Source of the DNA: Drosophila persimilis
Taxonomy: Eukaryota > Arthropoda > Insecta > Diptera > Drosophilidae
Direction of reading: 5' to 3'
Assembly (NCBI RefSeq): GCF_003286085.1
Contig: NW_020825592.1
Coordinates: 1 to 64,000, forward strand
DNA length: 64,000 bases
Positions 12,881-23,854 of the stretch are shown here, one piece after another. The stretch's first letter is position 1, and each line of letters starts with the position of its first letter. Under the pieces are notes generated by a model. That model ran no database searches and was not told where the DNA came from. It saw nothing but the letters and a program-made list of their open reading frames with translations. A program made the translations under genes and the position numbers.

Positions 12881-13522
12881 TTAGAACAGCGTGTTTAAAA
12901 TGTCCAACTGGTTTATCCTATTAGAATCACAATCGCCAAATCCAATAAGAACAATTGTACAGCTTTCCAACTTCGGCTTGCCAATCTCGCGATAAAAGTC
13001 TTCCCGCATAACGTTGAACTTGCTGCCCGTATCAAAAAGCGCGATACACTTTTTATTTTCAAATGCGACTTCTTTGTGTGTGATATCGGGTTTTGGCTGC
13101 AATCTACGCGTATTTACTGACGTTGCACCAAACTTTTCAATTTTACAATCTTTACAGATATGCCCGAATTGATTGCATTTGAAACACTTTCGACCTTTAT
13201 CTTTATTTTGACAGTTACTCGATAAGTGACCTTTACCACCGCAATTATAACATTTCACTTCTTTCTTATCATCTTTGTTCATGCTTTGACTTTTTTTGTC
13301 GGTTTCTTTTATATTGATTTCATTTCGCTTCGACTTCTCTTTTTCCATTTGATTTTCTTTTTCCATAATTGTTTTATAGCACTTTAATTTTTCTTTAAAC
13401 TGATTTATATTTGTTGCGCCGTACAAAATTGTCTTATTCACACCTTTTCCATCTATGCCGTCAATCAAATATTGGATAAATGTGTCGTCTGCAATACTTC
13501 CTCGTGATGCAATGTCTTTCAT
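12881..13522 (-). pseudogene. element A copy 2 Gag C-part, nucleocapsid and protease
   Basis: This frame contains a Lys/Glu-rich linker, two CCHC zinc knuckles (CYNCGGKGHLSSNC and CFKCNQFGHICKDC) and the aspartic protease motif ALFDTGSKFNVM. It lacks its N-terminal part because of the deletion in the preceding frame, and it runs into a frameshift after LIGFGDCDSNRI. In an intact copy it would be continuous with the gag frame upstream and with RT downstream. Confidence 0.85.
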
Positions 13523-14268
13523 TTTGTAGAAATATTCGAATACACACTCATTGTTGCCTCGTTTCGTTTGCGCGAGTTGCTCATGAATTTGCTTTTCAAT
13601 TTCGCGATTCCTTTTAGAGCTTTTTTGCCGAACAAAAACCTTTGGAAATCATTCCATTTCATTAGTGTCGCCTGTTCCTCGTATTCTGTTATCCACACTT
13701 CGACTGGAATGGTATTAGTGCCGTCGAAACTTCGAATGCTCTCTTCCACGTCGCGAAAACTGATCGCAAATCGTGGCGTCATATCTCTCTCCACTATTTG
13801 GTTGTATGTTGTAGCGTGTCTTCTTTGTTCTGTGTCTTCGTTTTTCCCTGCAATGTTTTCTATGCTGGCATGGTCTGCCGTCCCAAACGAATTGTTGCTA
13901 TCCTTTTTTTTTTCATCATCATCCTCTTCATCCTCAGTTTCGTCGTTGCTTGTTTCATCATGCGCTAGCAGGGTCATCGAACGCAAATTGCAAAACACAT
14001 GCAAGAAAAGGTCCTCACTAGTATAACTGATTCCCAACACATTGCATATAGCCACAAGATCACTATGTGTTATATTATTTACTGCGTATTCCTTCTTTGC
14101 TTTGTACCTCTCATCATTTTCGTCGTAGAGGAAGCCAGAAAATTCGCGTAATCTTTTTCGGTTGATTCTGTCTCCCTCGGCATCGAACACGAATTTATGC
14201 AGTGCCGCTATGCACTCTTTCTTGCTCGAGCGTAGATTTTCACATATCAAATCGTTTAAATACGGCAT
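13519..14268 (-). pseudogene. element A copy 2 Gag N-part, deleted
   Basis: It starts at a real ATG (MPYLNDLICENL) about 80 bp inside the LTR. An acidic stretch (ETEDEEDDDEKKK) is followed by a capsid-like region (FRDVEESIRSFDG, VEVWITEYEEQ). Compared with copy 3, about 80 bp after ALKGIAKL are missing (near 13590), which shifts the frame and ends the protein early. Confidence 0.85.
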
Positions 14269-14349
14269 TGTGGGGGAAAAAAAATTTATATTTTCGTTTC
14301 TTCTTCAATAGTAACCACTTTTAATTCATTCCCGGAGGAGCGCCCAAAA

Positions 14350-14649
14350 TGTGGGGTTTTTATTTACTTTTGGTTTAATAATTAATTTGTATTTAATGTT
14401 TGATAAATTTAAGATAAATGTATTCTTTATTCTGCGTCGTTTTATTCTTCTTCTCTGCGGCCGTCGTCGTTTTTGCGTCTTTTCGGTACCGCCGTCGTTT
14501 TGTTTCTCCCTTTGTCTCTTCCTTGCTCGTCGTCTTCTTCGTGATGGCATAATCGTTGTTCGTCGTTCTTTTTAGTGATGGGATCATCGTTGCTCGTCGT
14601 CTAGGGATCTTATCTTCATTTGGTATTTTGTGTGGTACACCAACCCACA
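14350..14649 (-). mobile_element. element A LTR no. 3 (shared by A2 and A3)
   Basis: 300-bp LTR that serves as 5' LTR of body A2 and 3' LTR of body A3. It carries the TTTACTTTTGG and AATTTAAGAT variants shared with LTR no. 4. Confidence 0.92.
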
Positions 14650-14663
14650 TTTGGCCATTCTGA

Positions 14664-16624
14664 TTAAGCATTCGACCCGAATGAGTCGTCGTCGTCGTCG
14701 TCGTTGCCAATGGACCATGGCTTCATGTACTCCGCGCACGATGAGGTATTCTTTGGGCCATCGCAGTTTCCGACTTTCTGAACATCATACGCATTGTTAT
14801 GTTTGATTCCAACAACTTGGTAGGGTCCCAAAAACTTTGCTTTTAATTTCAGGCCACTACCAAACTGTGTACGTTTGATGGCAACCAAGTCACCAATATT
14901 ATATCGTCTTGCAGGTTTTCGTCGTAGATTATACGTCTTCTTATTTTCGTTCTGAAGCTTCACAATTTGAGCCTTTGCCTTTGCTCTTAGGTCGCTGCGT
15001 TCGTCGTTAAATATAGTTGCTGCTTCTTTGTTGATCAATTGCCGTATTTGGAGGTCTTCTTTTGTCCGCATCTTAACTCCAACTAGCATTTCAAAGGGTG
15101 TCGTATCAATGCTTCTCGTAAATGTTGAATTTACAGCTTGTTGAACTTTGCTGACATGCCTGTACCATTTCGTGGGGTCGTCGATACTCAGTTCTGAGAG
15201 CACTGAAATTATGATTGCATTCAGTCTCTCAACTTGACCATTTACTCTCGGTAGTCCTGTCGTCGTCTTCACCAGCTTAATCCCTTCGTCGTCACAATAC
15301 TTAACAAAGTCTTGCGAGGTGAAAGCGGAGCCCTTATCTGAGATTATAAACGCTGGATTACCAAATGTAATACTTTGACTGCTAAGCTTCGCAATAACCT
15401 CATTTGCGGTAGTCGATTTCGTGGGATACAGCCAGCAATACTTCGTGAATGAGTCTATAACTGCAAAGATATGTTTGTAGTCCTTGTGCGTCGAATCCAG
15501 AGGTCCCAAAAAGTCAATATGATAAGTGTATAATGGAACGTCTTCTTTCTGGAGTGGGTGTAGTAGCCCTTCCTGCTTGCCTCTCTTTCGGTTCATCAAA
15601 ATACATGGAATACAGCACTCAATATATTTCTTGATCTTCTCTTCGACATTTTGTATGTAGAATTCTCTACAAATCAAATCCTTCGTCTTCTTTGCTGCAA
15701 AATGACCTCTATCATGTGCACGGCTGATAATTTGTTTCTGCATGTCATTGGGTACCATCATAAGTTCCTCGTCCTGTACAAGTCTATATAGCATACCAGA
15801 TTTCAGGAAATAATCGTCGTAAGTCTTCTGTTCGTCGTTCAGAATTTGTTTAATAGCCTTAATCTTTTCATCTTTCGACTGTGCATCTTTTAAAGCGATG
15901 CTTATGCTGTCTTCAGTTATCATCATGATTGGGTAGCGGCTGAGAGCATCGACATGCTTCATTCTAGTTCCTGACCGATGTTCCACAGCATAATCGTACT
16001 CCTGCAGGAACAAAATCCATCGCGCCACCCTAGTGCATAAGTTTTGTTTCTCCAGCGTCTTTGTAAAAGCATTGCAGTCTGTTATCAGTTTAAAATGAAT
16101 GCCTAAGAGATATACTCTAAACTTGGTTAACGCTTCTATTACTGCCAAAATCTCTAATTCGTAACTGCTATATTTCCGCTGTGCATCAGTAGTCTTTTTG
16201 GACATATAATAGACCGGGTGTAGCTGTCCGTCGTCTGGCGATTTCTGTAATAGAACTGCACCAAAACCATCAATTGATGCATCTGTGTGTACTTCTGTAT
16301 CGTAAGTCTGATTATATATATTCAATACTGGGTTCTCCGTCAGCAGTTTTTTTAAGATATTAACGGCATTCTCTTCATATACATCAAATTTAAATTTTGT
16401 CTTGTTCTTTGTCAACTCCGTTAAAGGTCTAGCAATGCCTGCATAAATCGGGATAAACTTTCTAAAATACCCAGTCAGTCCCAAGAAACTCTCTACTTGT
16501 TTGAGTGATTGTGGCATTTTAAACTTTGTTACGGCATCTATTTTTTCTGTTGAAGGATAAATCTTACTGTTTTTAATTATATGACCAAGAAATTGAATAC
16601 GGGTCTTCAGAAAGTGGCATTTTT
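14664..16624 (-). pseudogene. element A copy 3 Pol C-part (RT thumb, RNase H, integrase)
   Basis: This part starts just 3' of the DINE-1 insertion and covers the RT connection, RNase H and the whole integrase (YHIDFLGP, ISDKGSAF, NGQVERLN), ending in the acidic tail with six Asp. The RT palm, including YVDD, lies upstream across the insertion, so the gene is split. It otherwise tracks copies 1 and 2 closely, with scattered replacements such as IPIYAG for IPNYAG. Confidence 0.85.
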
Positions 16625-17735
16625 ATACCCGATACTCAAAATGAGTATTGGGGTATATTAGATTTGTGGTAAAAGTGGATGTGTGTAACGTCCAGAAGGA
16701 ATCGTTTCCGACCCTATAAAGTATATATATTCTTGATCAGCATCAATAGCCGAGTCGATTGAGCCCTGTCTGTCTGTCCGTCCGTCCGTCTGTCCGTCTG
16801 TCCGTCTGTCCGTCCCCTTCAGCGCCTAATGCTCAAAGACTATAAGAGCTAGAGCAACGATGTTTTTGATCCAGACTTCTGTGATATGTCACTGCTCCAA
16901 AAATATTTCAAAACTTTGCCCCGCCCACTTCCGCCCCCACAAAGGGCGAAAATCTGTGGCATCCACAATTTCGACGATACGAGAAAACTAAAAACGCAGA
17001 ATCGTAGAAGATGACTATATCTTCTAGAGTGCAAAATCTGAACCAGATCGTATAATTATTACAGCCAGAATCACGAAAACAATTTCACTCTTTCTCGCTC
17101 TGTCTCACTCTAACACACAGGTTTCATGGTCGGTTTTGCCAATTGCAAAATATGAGTTCAAGGATCTCAGAACCTATAAAAGCCAGAGCAACCAAATTTG
17201 GTATCCACGCTCCTGTGATATCGGACCTTGACCGTTTCCTGTCCAAATTTCGCCACACCCCCTTCCGCCCCCGCAAAGGACGAAAATCTGAGGCAACCAC
17301 AAATCTCAGAGACTATTAAGGCTAGAGTAACCAAATTTGGTGCACACACTCCTTTAAGATGTCACTATAAAACGTATATCTCAGATTTTCGCCCCACCCC
17401 CTTCCGCCCCCACAAAGGACGAAAATCTGTTGCATCCACAATATTGCAGATTTGAGAAAACTAAAAACGCAGAATCATAGATAATGACCATATCTATTAT
17501 ATTGCTGAATCTGGATCAGATCAGATCATTTTTATAGCCAAAAGGAACAAATCAATTTGCATTGGCTACGTAGCGCCCGACGTCACGCTCAGACTGATTT
17601 TCTGTCTCTCTCGCACGCACTCTTTGTCGTGTCGTTAATATTAGCGGCGTCTGCCGGAGGAGAGCCATACTGACTTAGTATCGGGTATAACCGTAGAGTT
17701 GCGGTGTCCGCAGCAACTCACAACGTTCCCCCTCG
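16625..17735 (+). mobile_element. DINE-1/INE-1 (Helentron-type) copy inside element A copy 3
   Basis: An insertion of about 1.1 kb begins ATACCCGATACTC and ends TTCCCCCTCG within a run of T in the RT gene. In the empty site of copy 2 the run is seven T; here five T precede and four follow. Internal landmarks match the abundant Drosophila INE-1/DINE-1 repeat: TCCGTCCGTCC runs, several CGCCCCCTTCCGCCCC boxes in tandem modules, and a 3' hairpin GAGTTGC-10 nt-GCAACTC near the end. Helentrons insert between T and T, which fits. No coding capacity is seen. Confidence 0.85.
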
Positions 17736-18092
17736 TTTTATGTTCAATTCTAGGCCAAATTCTTTGCATGTTTCGATAACTTCCTTTAGATTCTTCATAG
17801 CTTCTTGTTCTGTCTGTGTTGGAATAATCACGTCATCAACGTAGGGTAAAGCAATACCTTTGCTGGACAGATGTCAAAATATCGCATTGACGTGCCGCTG
17901 AAAAACTCCTGGTGAATTTGAAAATCCAAACGGGACTCTCAAAAATTGATATTGGCCTCGCTGAGTTACAAACGACGTGTACTTCCGACTAGATTCAGAA
18001 ACCGGCACATGAAAAAACGCATTCTTAAGATCAATCGTGCTGAATATCTTGGCCTCTTGCAATCTGTCTAGTTGATCTTCAATAAGCGGCAA
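17736..18092 (-). pseudogene. element A copy 3 RT palm fragment
   Basis: This is the RT segment from PLIEDQLDRLQ through PFGFSNSPGVFQRHVNAIF, then a TGA where copies 1 and 2 have CGA (at 17874). The sequence continues as degenerate RT to the DINE-1 insertion at 17736. It is part of the same broken gene as 14664-16624. Confidence 0.8.
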
Positions 18093-18131
18093 AGGAAAAT
18101 GGTCTTTGACAGTTACCTTATTGATCCTCCT

Positions 18132-19277
18132 TTAATCAACACAAACCCTTGCCGAACCGTCTCGCTTTTTAACAAGGACTATTGGACTTGTAAACTCCGA
18201 TGTAGATTCTTCGATAATGTCATTTTTAAGCCACTCTTCAATCTGTTCATCGACGATACGCGTTTCCGTAAACGCCATTCTGCGCGGACGCGAAAATATA
18301 GGAGACTCATCTTTTAATACGATACGCATCTCTACATTTGTTGTTTTTGATTTGTTTGGCACATAATTGTCTATTAGTTCGCGTACTTCTTTTTTGGCAG
18401 ATTCACTTGCTGCTTCATTAATGTCAATCACGTCATTGTCAATTTCCGCACAAATTTTCATTATATTTAGTTCGTCCCCGCTCGACATATTGCTCGACAT
18501 ATTGCGCACTTGAAGTCCGTTTCTATTAAAAACGATTTCCGCCAGTAAACACAGTTCTTCTCCAATAATTAGCTTCACGTCGATAAGTCTGGTTGGTACT
18601 ACATAAAAATCGAACAAGAATTTACCATCGTCAATTAGAACAGCGTGTTTAAAATGTCCAACTGGTTTTATCCTATTAGAGTCACAATCGACAAATCCAA
18701 TAAGAGCAATTTTACAGCTTTCCAACTTCGGCTTGCCAATCTCGCGATAAAAGTCTTCCCGCATAACGTTGAACTTGCTGCCCGTATCAAAAAGCGCGAT
18801 ACACTTTTTATTTTCAAATGCGACTTCTTTGTGTGTGATATCGGGTTTTGGCTGCAATCTACGCGTATTTACTGACGTTGCACCAAACTTTTCAATTTTA
18901 CAATCTTTAGAAATATGCCCGAATTGATTGCATTTGAAACACTTTCGACCTTTATCTTTATTTTGACAGTTACTCGATAAGTGACCTTTACCACCGCAAT
19001 TATAACATTTCACTTCTTTCTTATCATCTTTGTTCATGCTTTGACTTTTTTTGTCGGTTTCTTTTATATTGATTTCATTTCGCTTCGACTTCTCTTTTTC
19101 CATTTGATTTTCTTTTTCCATAATTGTTTTATAGCACTTTAATTTTTCTTTAAACTGATTTATATTTGTTGCGCCGTACAAAATTGTCTTATTCACACCT
19201 TTTCCATCTATGCCGTCAATCAAATATTGGATAAATGTGTCGTCTGCAATACTTCCTCGTGATGCAATGTCTTTCAT
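18132..19277 (-). pseudogene. element A copy 3 Gag C-part, nucleocapsid, protease and RT N-part
   Basis: This is the best preserved nucleocapsid-protease frame of the three A copies: two CCHC knuckles, protease LFDTGSKFNVM, then SGDELNIMKI and the RT N-terminus up to VLVKKRDGSARVCVD. There it meets the same TAA as copy 2 (18132-18134). Its apparent first Met lies just after a TAA at about 19282 that interrupts the Gag frame; copy 2 has TAC at that codon, so the stop is a point mutation. Confidence 0.85.
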
Positions 19278-19280
19278 TTT

Positions 19281-20105
19281 TTAGAAATATTCGAATACAC
19301 ACTCATTGTTGCCTCGTTTCGTTTGCGCGAGTTGCTCATGAATTTGCTTGCTGGTTACATTCGACTTAAATTCTGACAATAATGCCTGCTTGAGGGAATT
19401 CCATGAATTCAAACCTCTTTCACTCAATACAAACAATTTCGCGATTCCTTTTAGAGCTTTTTTGGCGAACAAAAACCTTTGGAAATCATTCCATTTCATT
19501 AGTGTCGCCTGTTCCTCGTATTCTGTTATCCACACTTCGACTGGAATGGTATTAGTGCCGTCGAAACTTCGAATGCTCTCTTCCACGTCGCGAAAACTGA
19601 TCGCAAATCGTGGCGTCATATCTCTCTCCACTATTTGGTTGTATGTTGTAGCGTGTCTTCTTTGTTCTGTGTCTTCGTTTTTCCCTGCAATGTTTTCTAT
19701 GCTGGCATGGTCTGCCGTCCCAAACGAATTGTTGCTATCCTTTTTTTTTTCATCATCATCCTCTTCATCCTCAGTTTCGTCGTTGCTTGTTTCATCATGC
19801 GCTAGCAGGGTCATCGAACGCAAATTGCAAAACACATGCAAGAAAAGGTCCTCACTAGTATAACTGATTCCCAACACATTGCATATAGCCACAAGATCAC
19901 TATGTGTTATATTATTTACTGCGTATTCCTTCTTTGCTTTGTACCTCTCATCATTTTCGTCGTAGAGGAAGCCAGAAAATTCGCGTAATCTTTTTCGGTT
20001 GATTCTGTCTCCCTCGGCATCGAACACGAATTTATGCAGTGCCGCTATGCACTCTTTCTTGCTCGAGCGTAGATTTTCACATATCAAATCGTTTAAATAC
20101 GGCAT
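19281..20105 (-). pseudogene. element A copy 3 Gag N-part
   Basis: It starts at ATG (MPYLNDL) about 80 bp from the 5' LTR and keeps the capsid region that copy 2 has lost (FVLSERGLNSWNSL, QIHEQLAQTKRG). An acidic tract sits in the middle. It ends at the point-mutation stop after CVFEYF; beyond that codon the frame would continue into the nucleocapsid frame. Confidence 0.85.
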
Positions 20106-20186
20106 TGTGGGGGAAAAAAAATTTATATTTTCGTTTCTTCTTCAATAGTAACCACTTTTAATTCATTCCCGGAGGAGCGCCCAAAA

Positions 20187-20486
20187 TGTGGGGTTTTTAT
20201 TTACTTTTGGTTTAATAATTAATTTGTATTTAATGTTTGATAAATTTAAGATAAATGTATTCTTTATTCTGCGTCGTTTTATTCTTCTTCTCTGCGGCCG
20301 TCGTCGTTTTTGCGTCTTTTCGGTACCGCCGTCGTTTTGTTTCTCCCTTTGTCTCTTCCTTGCTCGTCGTCTTCTTTGTGATGGCATAATCGTTGTTCGT
20401 CGTTCTTTTTAGTGATGGGATCATCGTTGCTCGTCGTCTAGGGATCTTATCTTCATTTGGTATTTTGTGTGGTACACCAACCCACA
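20187..20486 (-). mobile_element. element A LTR no. 4 (5' LTR of the array)
   Basis: 300-bp LTR with TGTGGGG and CCCACA ends. Its right flank is TATATATGCAGG, where the D integrase resumes. Confidence 0.92.
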
Positions 20487-21145
20487 TATATATGCAGGCA
20501 ACTGATTTGCCTTAACATATAGCAACTAGATATTTAGTCAAGTCACATATGAGCGTGACTGCATATTCATTGCCTTTTTCTGACTTGGGTAGTGGACCAA
20601 TTGTATCCACTATCACTCTGTCAAAAGCCTTCATCGGGGTTTCTGTAATTGTTAAAGGGGTCTTTATATTTGTTGTTGTTTTTGCTTTTTGACATTTCTG
20701 ACATTTCCGGATGTGCTCTGTTATATCGCGAGTCATACCTTTCCAGTAATAATGTCTTTTGACCTTGGCCAAGGTTTTTGCAATGCCTGTGTGACCTCCT
20801 TGTACTGGATCATCATGTAGTGTAGACAATATAGCTTCTTTCTCTTTAACATTTGTTAATGTGGTCACCGGGTTGAGTAGCGCTACTCTCAATGTTTTCA
20901 ATATTTTATTGCCCATAATTTTGAAATTATCTATTGAAACCTTTTCAAAGATATTTTCCCACGGTGCCATTTTCAATTGGCTGATTTTTAATATACCGGC
21001 TTCTTTTTCTAGCCTTGGAAATAGTTGTCCTAAGTCAATATTTCCATTATTAGTATATAAATCTCCAATATCAATTCTTGCTATAATTTTCTTACCATGT
21101 TTAAAGAAACATAGCCTATCTTTTATATGCAAGGTCACTACTTTA
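20487..21145 (-). pseudogene. element D integrase N-part
   Basis: This continues the D pol frame after the hAT insertion. It holds the stretch between RNase H and integrase, the HHCC zinc region (HDDPVQGGHTG ... CQKCQK) and the start of the catalytic core (FDRVIVDTIGPLP, with the first catalytic Asp). The frame reaches a TAA after DLTKYLVAIC and only a few codons later the sequence runs into the TA tract where element A and the partial LTR lie. The second catalytic Asp, the Glu and the C-terminal domain are gone, so no active integrase can be made. Confidence 0.85.
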
Positions 21146-21466
21146 TAGTGTTGGGTAAACATTGCTCATTTTGGTGAACATGTTCACTTGTTCTTTTTTA
21201 GTAAGTGAGTCAACTCACTCATATTGCTCACTTGCTCACTTGCTCTCTTAGATTGCTCAGTTACTCACTTGTTCACTTGCTCAGTTGTTCACTTGCTCAG
21301 TTGTTCACTTGCTCAGTTACTCACTTGTTCACTTGCTCAGTTGTTCACTTGCTCAGTTGCTGACTTGCTCAGTTATTCACTATTCATGCACAGAACCCTA
21401 AGCACCACAGACTTTTACACAAATAAAAAACGTACATTTCAATATTAATCAAAGATTTATAACTAA
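21146..21466 (-). repeat. hAT left end, outer copy, with subterminal repeats
   Basis: It holds the inverted repeat followed by many degenerate copies of TTCACTTGCTCAG (about 21190-21380). Motifs of this kind next to hAT ends are typically transposase-binding sites. The block is repeated almost base for base at 22330-22650. Confidence 0.85.
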
Positions 21467-21837
21467 CGAGGGGGAACGTTGTGAGTTGCTGCGGACACCG
21501 CAACTCTACGGTTATACCCGATACTAAGTCAGTATGGCTCTCCTCCGGCAGACGCCGCTAATATTTAACGACACGACAAAGAGTGCGTGCGAGAGAGACA
21601 GAAAATCAGTCTGAGCGTGACGTCGGGCGCTGCGTAGCCAGTGCAAATTGATTTGCTCCTTTTGGCTATGAAAATGATCTGATCTGATCCAGATTCAGCA
21701 ACCTGATAGATATGGTTATTATCTATGATTCTGCGTTTTTAGTTTTCTCAAATCTGCAATATTGTGGATGCAACAGATTTTCGTCCTTTGTGGGGGCGGA
21801 AGTGGGCGGGGCAAAGTTTTTGGAGCAGTGACATATA
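21467..21837 (-). mobile_element. DINE-1/INE-1 3'-end fragment
   Basis: It begins CGAGGGGGAACGTTG and holds the GAGTTGC-10 nt-GCAACTC hairpin, GGTTATACCCGATACT and the GGGGGCGGAAG box; about 370 bp remain. Its truncated inner end abuts a gypsy integrase fragment. Confidence 0.85.
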
Positions 21838-22329
21838 CTGAAGACCTGTCCGAGCTCCAAGTGGACAGTCTGCTAGATCTCAGTTCACCACAGTTCCACT
21901 CAGTTGAGTATGAGGACCTAAAAACCAAAATAACCGCCAACCCGACGAAAATGCCTGATGTCAAAGTAATTGATGGTTTCATTTATCGTCGTGCTGAACA
22001 TGCAGTAGGAGAAAAAGTATCCGATGACCTCTGCTGGAAGTTATGGGTACCATCCGCCCTAACGTCCGTTGTGCTGAGACAAGCACACGAACATCCTCTC
22101 TCCTCACACGGTGGTATCCACAAAACGCTGGAGCGAATACGGCGATACTACTATTGGCCGAATTTGGTCACCGATGTGAAGGCATATGTTAATCAGTGCG
22201 AGGTATGCAAATGTTCAAAACATCCAAGTTATTGCTTACGACCTCCCATGGGAAAAACTCAGGGAACTAACAGATTCTTTCAGAAACTGTATGTAGATTT
22301 CTTGGGACCGTATCCGCGTAGTAAGTCAG
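21838..22329 (+). pseudogene. Ty3/gypsy integrase fragment (Ulysses-like)
   Basis: An open plus-strand fragment covers the region between RNase H and integrase and the integrase zinc domain: VIDGFIYRRAEHA, HEHPLSSHGGIHKT, CEVCKCSKHPS, then YVDFLGPYPRSK with the first catalytic Asp. It stops where the second hAT left end begins. The wording parallels the Ulysses-like element at 51621-53787 (for example LKPPMGK and DLLGPYPRSK) but differs at many residues, so it comes from a related, different element. It has no start, no RT and no end. Confidence 0.8.
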
Positions 22330-22650
22330 TAGTGTTGGGTAAACATTGCTCATTTTGGTGAACATGTTCACTTGTTCTTTTTTAGTAAGTGAGTCAACTC
22401 ACTCATATTGCTCACTTGCTCACTTGCTCTCTTAGATTGCTCAGTTACTCACTTGTTCACTTGCTCAGTTGTTCACTTGCTCAGTTGTTCACTTGCTCAG
22501 TTACTCACTTGTTCACTTGCTCAGTTGTTCACTTGCTCAGTTGCTGACTTGCTCAGTTATTCACTATTCATGCACAGAACCCTAAGCACCACAGACTTTT
22601 ACACAAATAAAAAACGTACATTTCAATATTAATCAAAGATTTATAACTAA
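22330..22650 (-). repeat. hAT left end, inner copy
   Basis: Repeat of 21146-21466 at an offset of 1184 bp, continuing into the hAT interior. It is preceded by TAAGTCAG, the end of the integrase fragment, and not by the CTACTTTA duplication. Confidence 0.85.
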
Positions 22651-22878
22651 AAACAAAACAAAAATGTATATAACAAAAAAACAAACTTTTTATTTCCTTT
22701 CATAGGAATTCTTATACTAACATAAAAATAAGGAGATCCTTTCATAGGAATTCTTATACTAACTTAAAAATAAGGAGATCCTTTCATAGGAATCAAACTT
22801 TCAAACTTTTCGTTTTCTTCATTTTAGCGCTATAAGAGAAAAAAATGTTAATCAAGCAAACAAGCAATCAAGTACAAA
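22651..22878 (-). repeat. hAT 3' non-coding region with 42-bp repeats
   Basis: AT-rich sequence downstream of the transposase stop. It contains 2.3 copies of a 42-bp unit starting CCTTTCATAGG (22696, 22738, 22780). No gene is seen. Confidence 0.8.
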
Positions 22879-23538
22879 TTAGGTTGTACTCACTTCCGAT
22901 TTACATGTTGTTATGCAAAAAATTAAATTTTCAACGGTTGTTGACTTTAAAAGGGATCGCCTTTTACGTATGGTTTCGCCTGCACTTGAAAATATGCGCT
23001 CGCATGGCACTGAGGTGGCGACTAAGCAGAGGCGCTTCAGCATATAGGTATAAAGTAGCGGGTATTGCGCTTTCCGCTGATTCCACCATACCAATGGATC
23101 ATCTTTTCGGCTGATGTACTCCTCAGCCAGGTACTTATCCATTTCTCTTATGGATGCTGCCGTATTGTTGGTGGGTTGGCTTACTTGCTGAAAAGTGGTG
23201 TCAAACTCAGCCCATATTGTGTCCTCTTCTTGTTTTTTGTTGCTTATAGCTTCTTGTGGAGGTTCAGGGAGTGACTGTATCGTTTGAGCCAATTTTTTGT
23301 TGATATCCGCTACTGATTTTTTAAAGGCCTCCGCAGATTTAAATGCGCGTCCTTTGAACCTGGGATCCAGAACAGTGCTCTCCGCATACAAAATATTATC
23401 CTCGAAATCGTTAAACCTGCCGTCCATCTCGTTTATGATTTCATTGATTACTTCGGCAACTAGGTTATTTTTAACTGTTGGATATATTTGAGCCATTTTT
23501 CTTTGAAGTAATCCAGTCAAAGCAATTATTTTTGATAA
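22879..23538 (-). pseudogene. hAT transposase C-part
   Basis: This C-terminal portion of the transposase resumes after the BEL insertion. It carries a helical region (VAEVINEIINEMDG) and the hAT dimerisation domain at the end (WWNQRKAQYPLL, CLVATSVPCERIFSSAG, RKRRSLL). Both flanks of BEL share GATAA and the frame is continuous if BEL and one GATAA are ignored, so the gene was probably functional when BEL landed. The catalytic Glu of the RNase H-like fold should lie near the WWNQ region. Confidence 0.88.
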
Positions 23539-23854
23539 TGTTGCGTGACCTTCCATCCATGGCCACAATTATTAGTTATAGATGGAATTATGAATTATGA
23601 AGTCTAGTGTAAGTTAGGCTAGGGCAAAGCGGGAGCGCAATAAAAGCTCGCTCTCTCGCTCTTGGCGAATTCGCCCCGCTTTGCCACCGTAGGATAGCTA
23701 GAGTAAGAGATTGAATTGTGAAGAAACTTTAGTTGTTCGCCAACCTTGAAATAGATCGAGCGTATCAAGTTTTTCGCCCCGCCAAATAAATAATTTAAAT
23801 TACAGCCACCCAAAGTTTTCGGTAACTGATTAGAAAAACTCTTCTAATTTTTCA
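23539..23854 (+). mobile_element. BEL/Pao 5' LTR
   Basis: 316-bp LTR with TG...CA ends. It includes AATAAAAGCTCGCTC, a possible polyadenylation region. Confidence 0.92.

Larger units (their letters stand above)
8050..12955. repeat. segmental tandem duplication, copy 2
   Basis: This is the second copy of the satellite, D-LTR fragment and element A block. It lines up with 3309-8049 but carries one additional satellite unit and then continues past the copy 1 breakpoint into the complete element A body. It is therefore the copy attached to the rest of the nest. Confidence 0.85.
9709..20486 (-). mobile_element. element A tandem array (LTR-body-LTR-body-LTR), mdg3/micropia-like
   Basis: Three 300-bp LTRs (9709-10008, 14350-14649, 20187-20486) separate two element bodies, all on the minus strand. 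The outer flanks are both TATATA tracts, so a TATA target duplication is likely but cannot be delimited. Such arrays usually arise by recombination between LTRs of related copies. After each 5' LTR the minus strand reads TTTTGGGCGCTCCTCCGGG, a candidate primer-binding site whose tRNA I cannot name. No obvious polypurine tract precedes the 3' LTRs. Confidence 0.85.
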
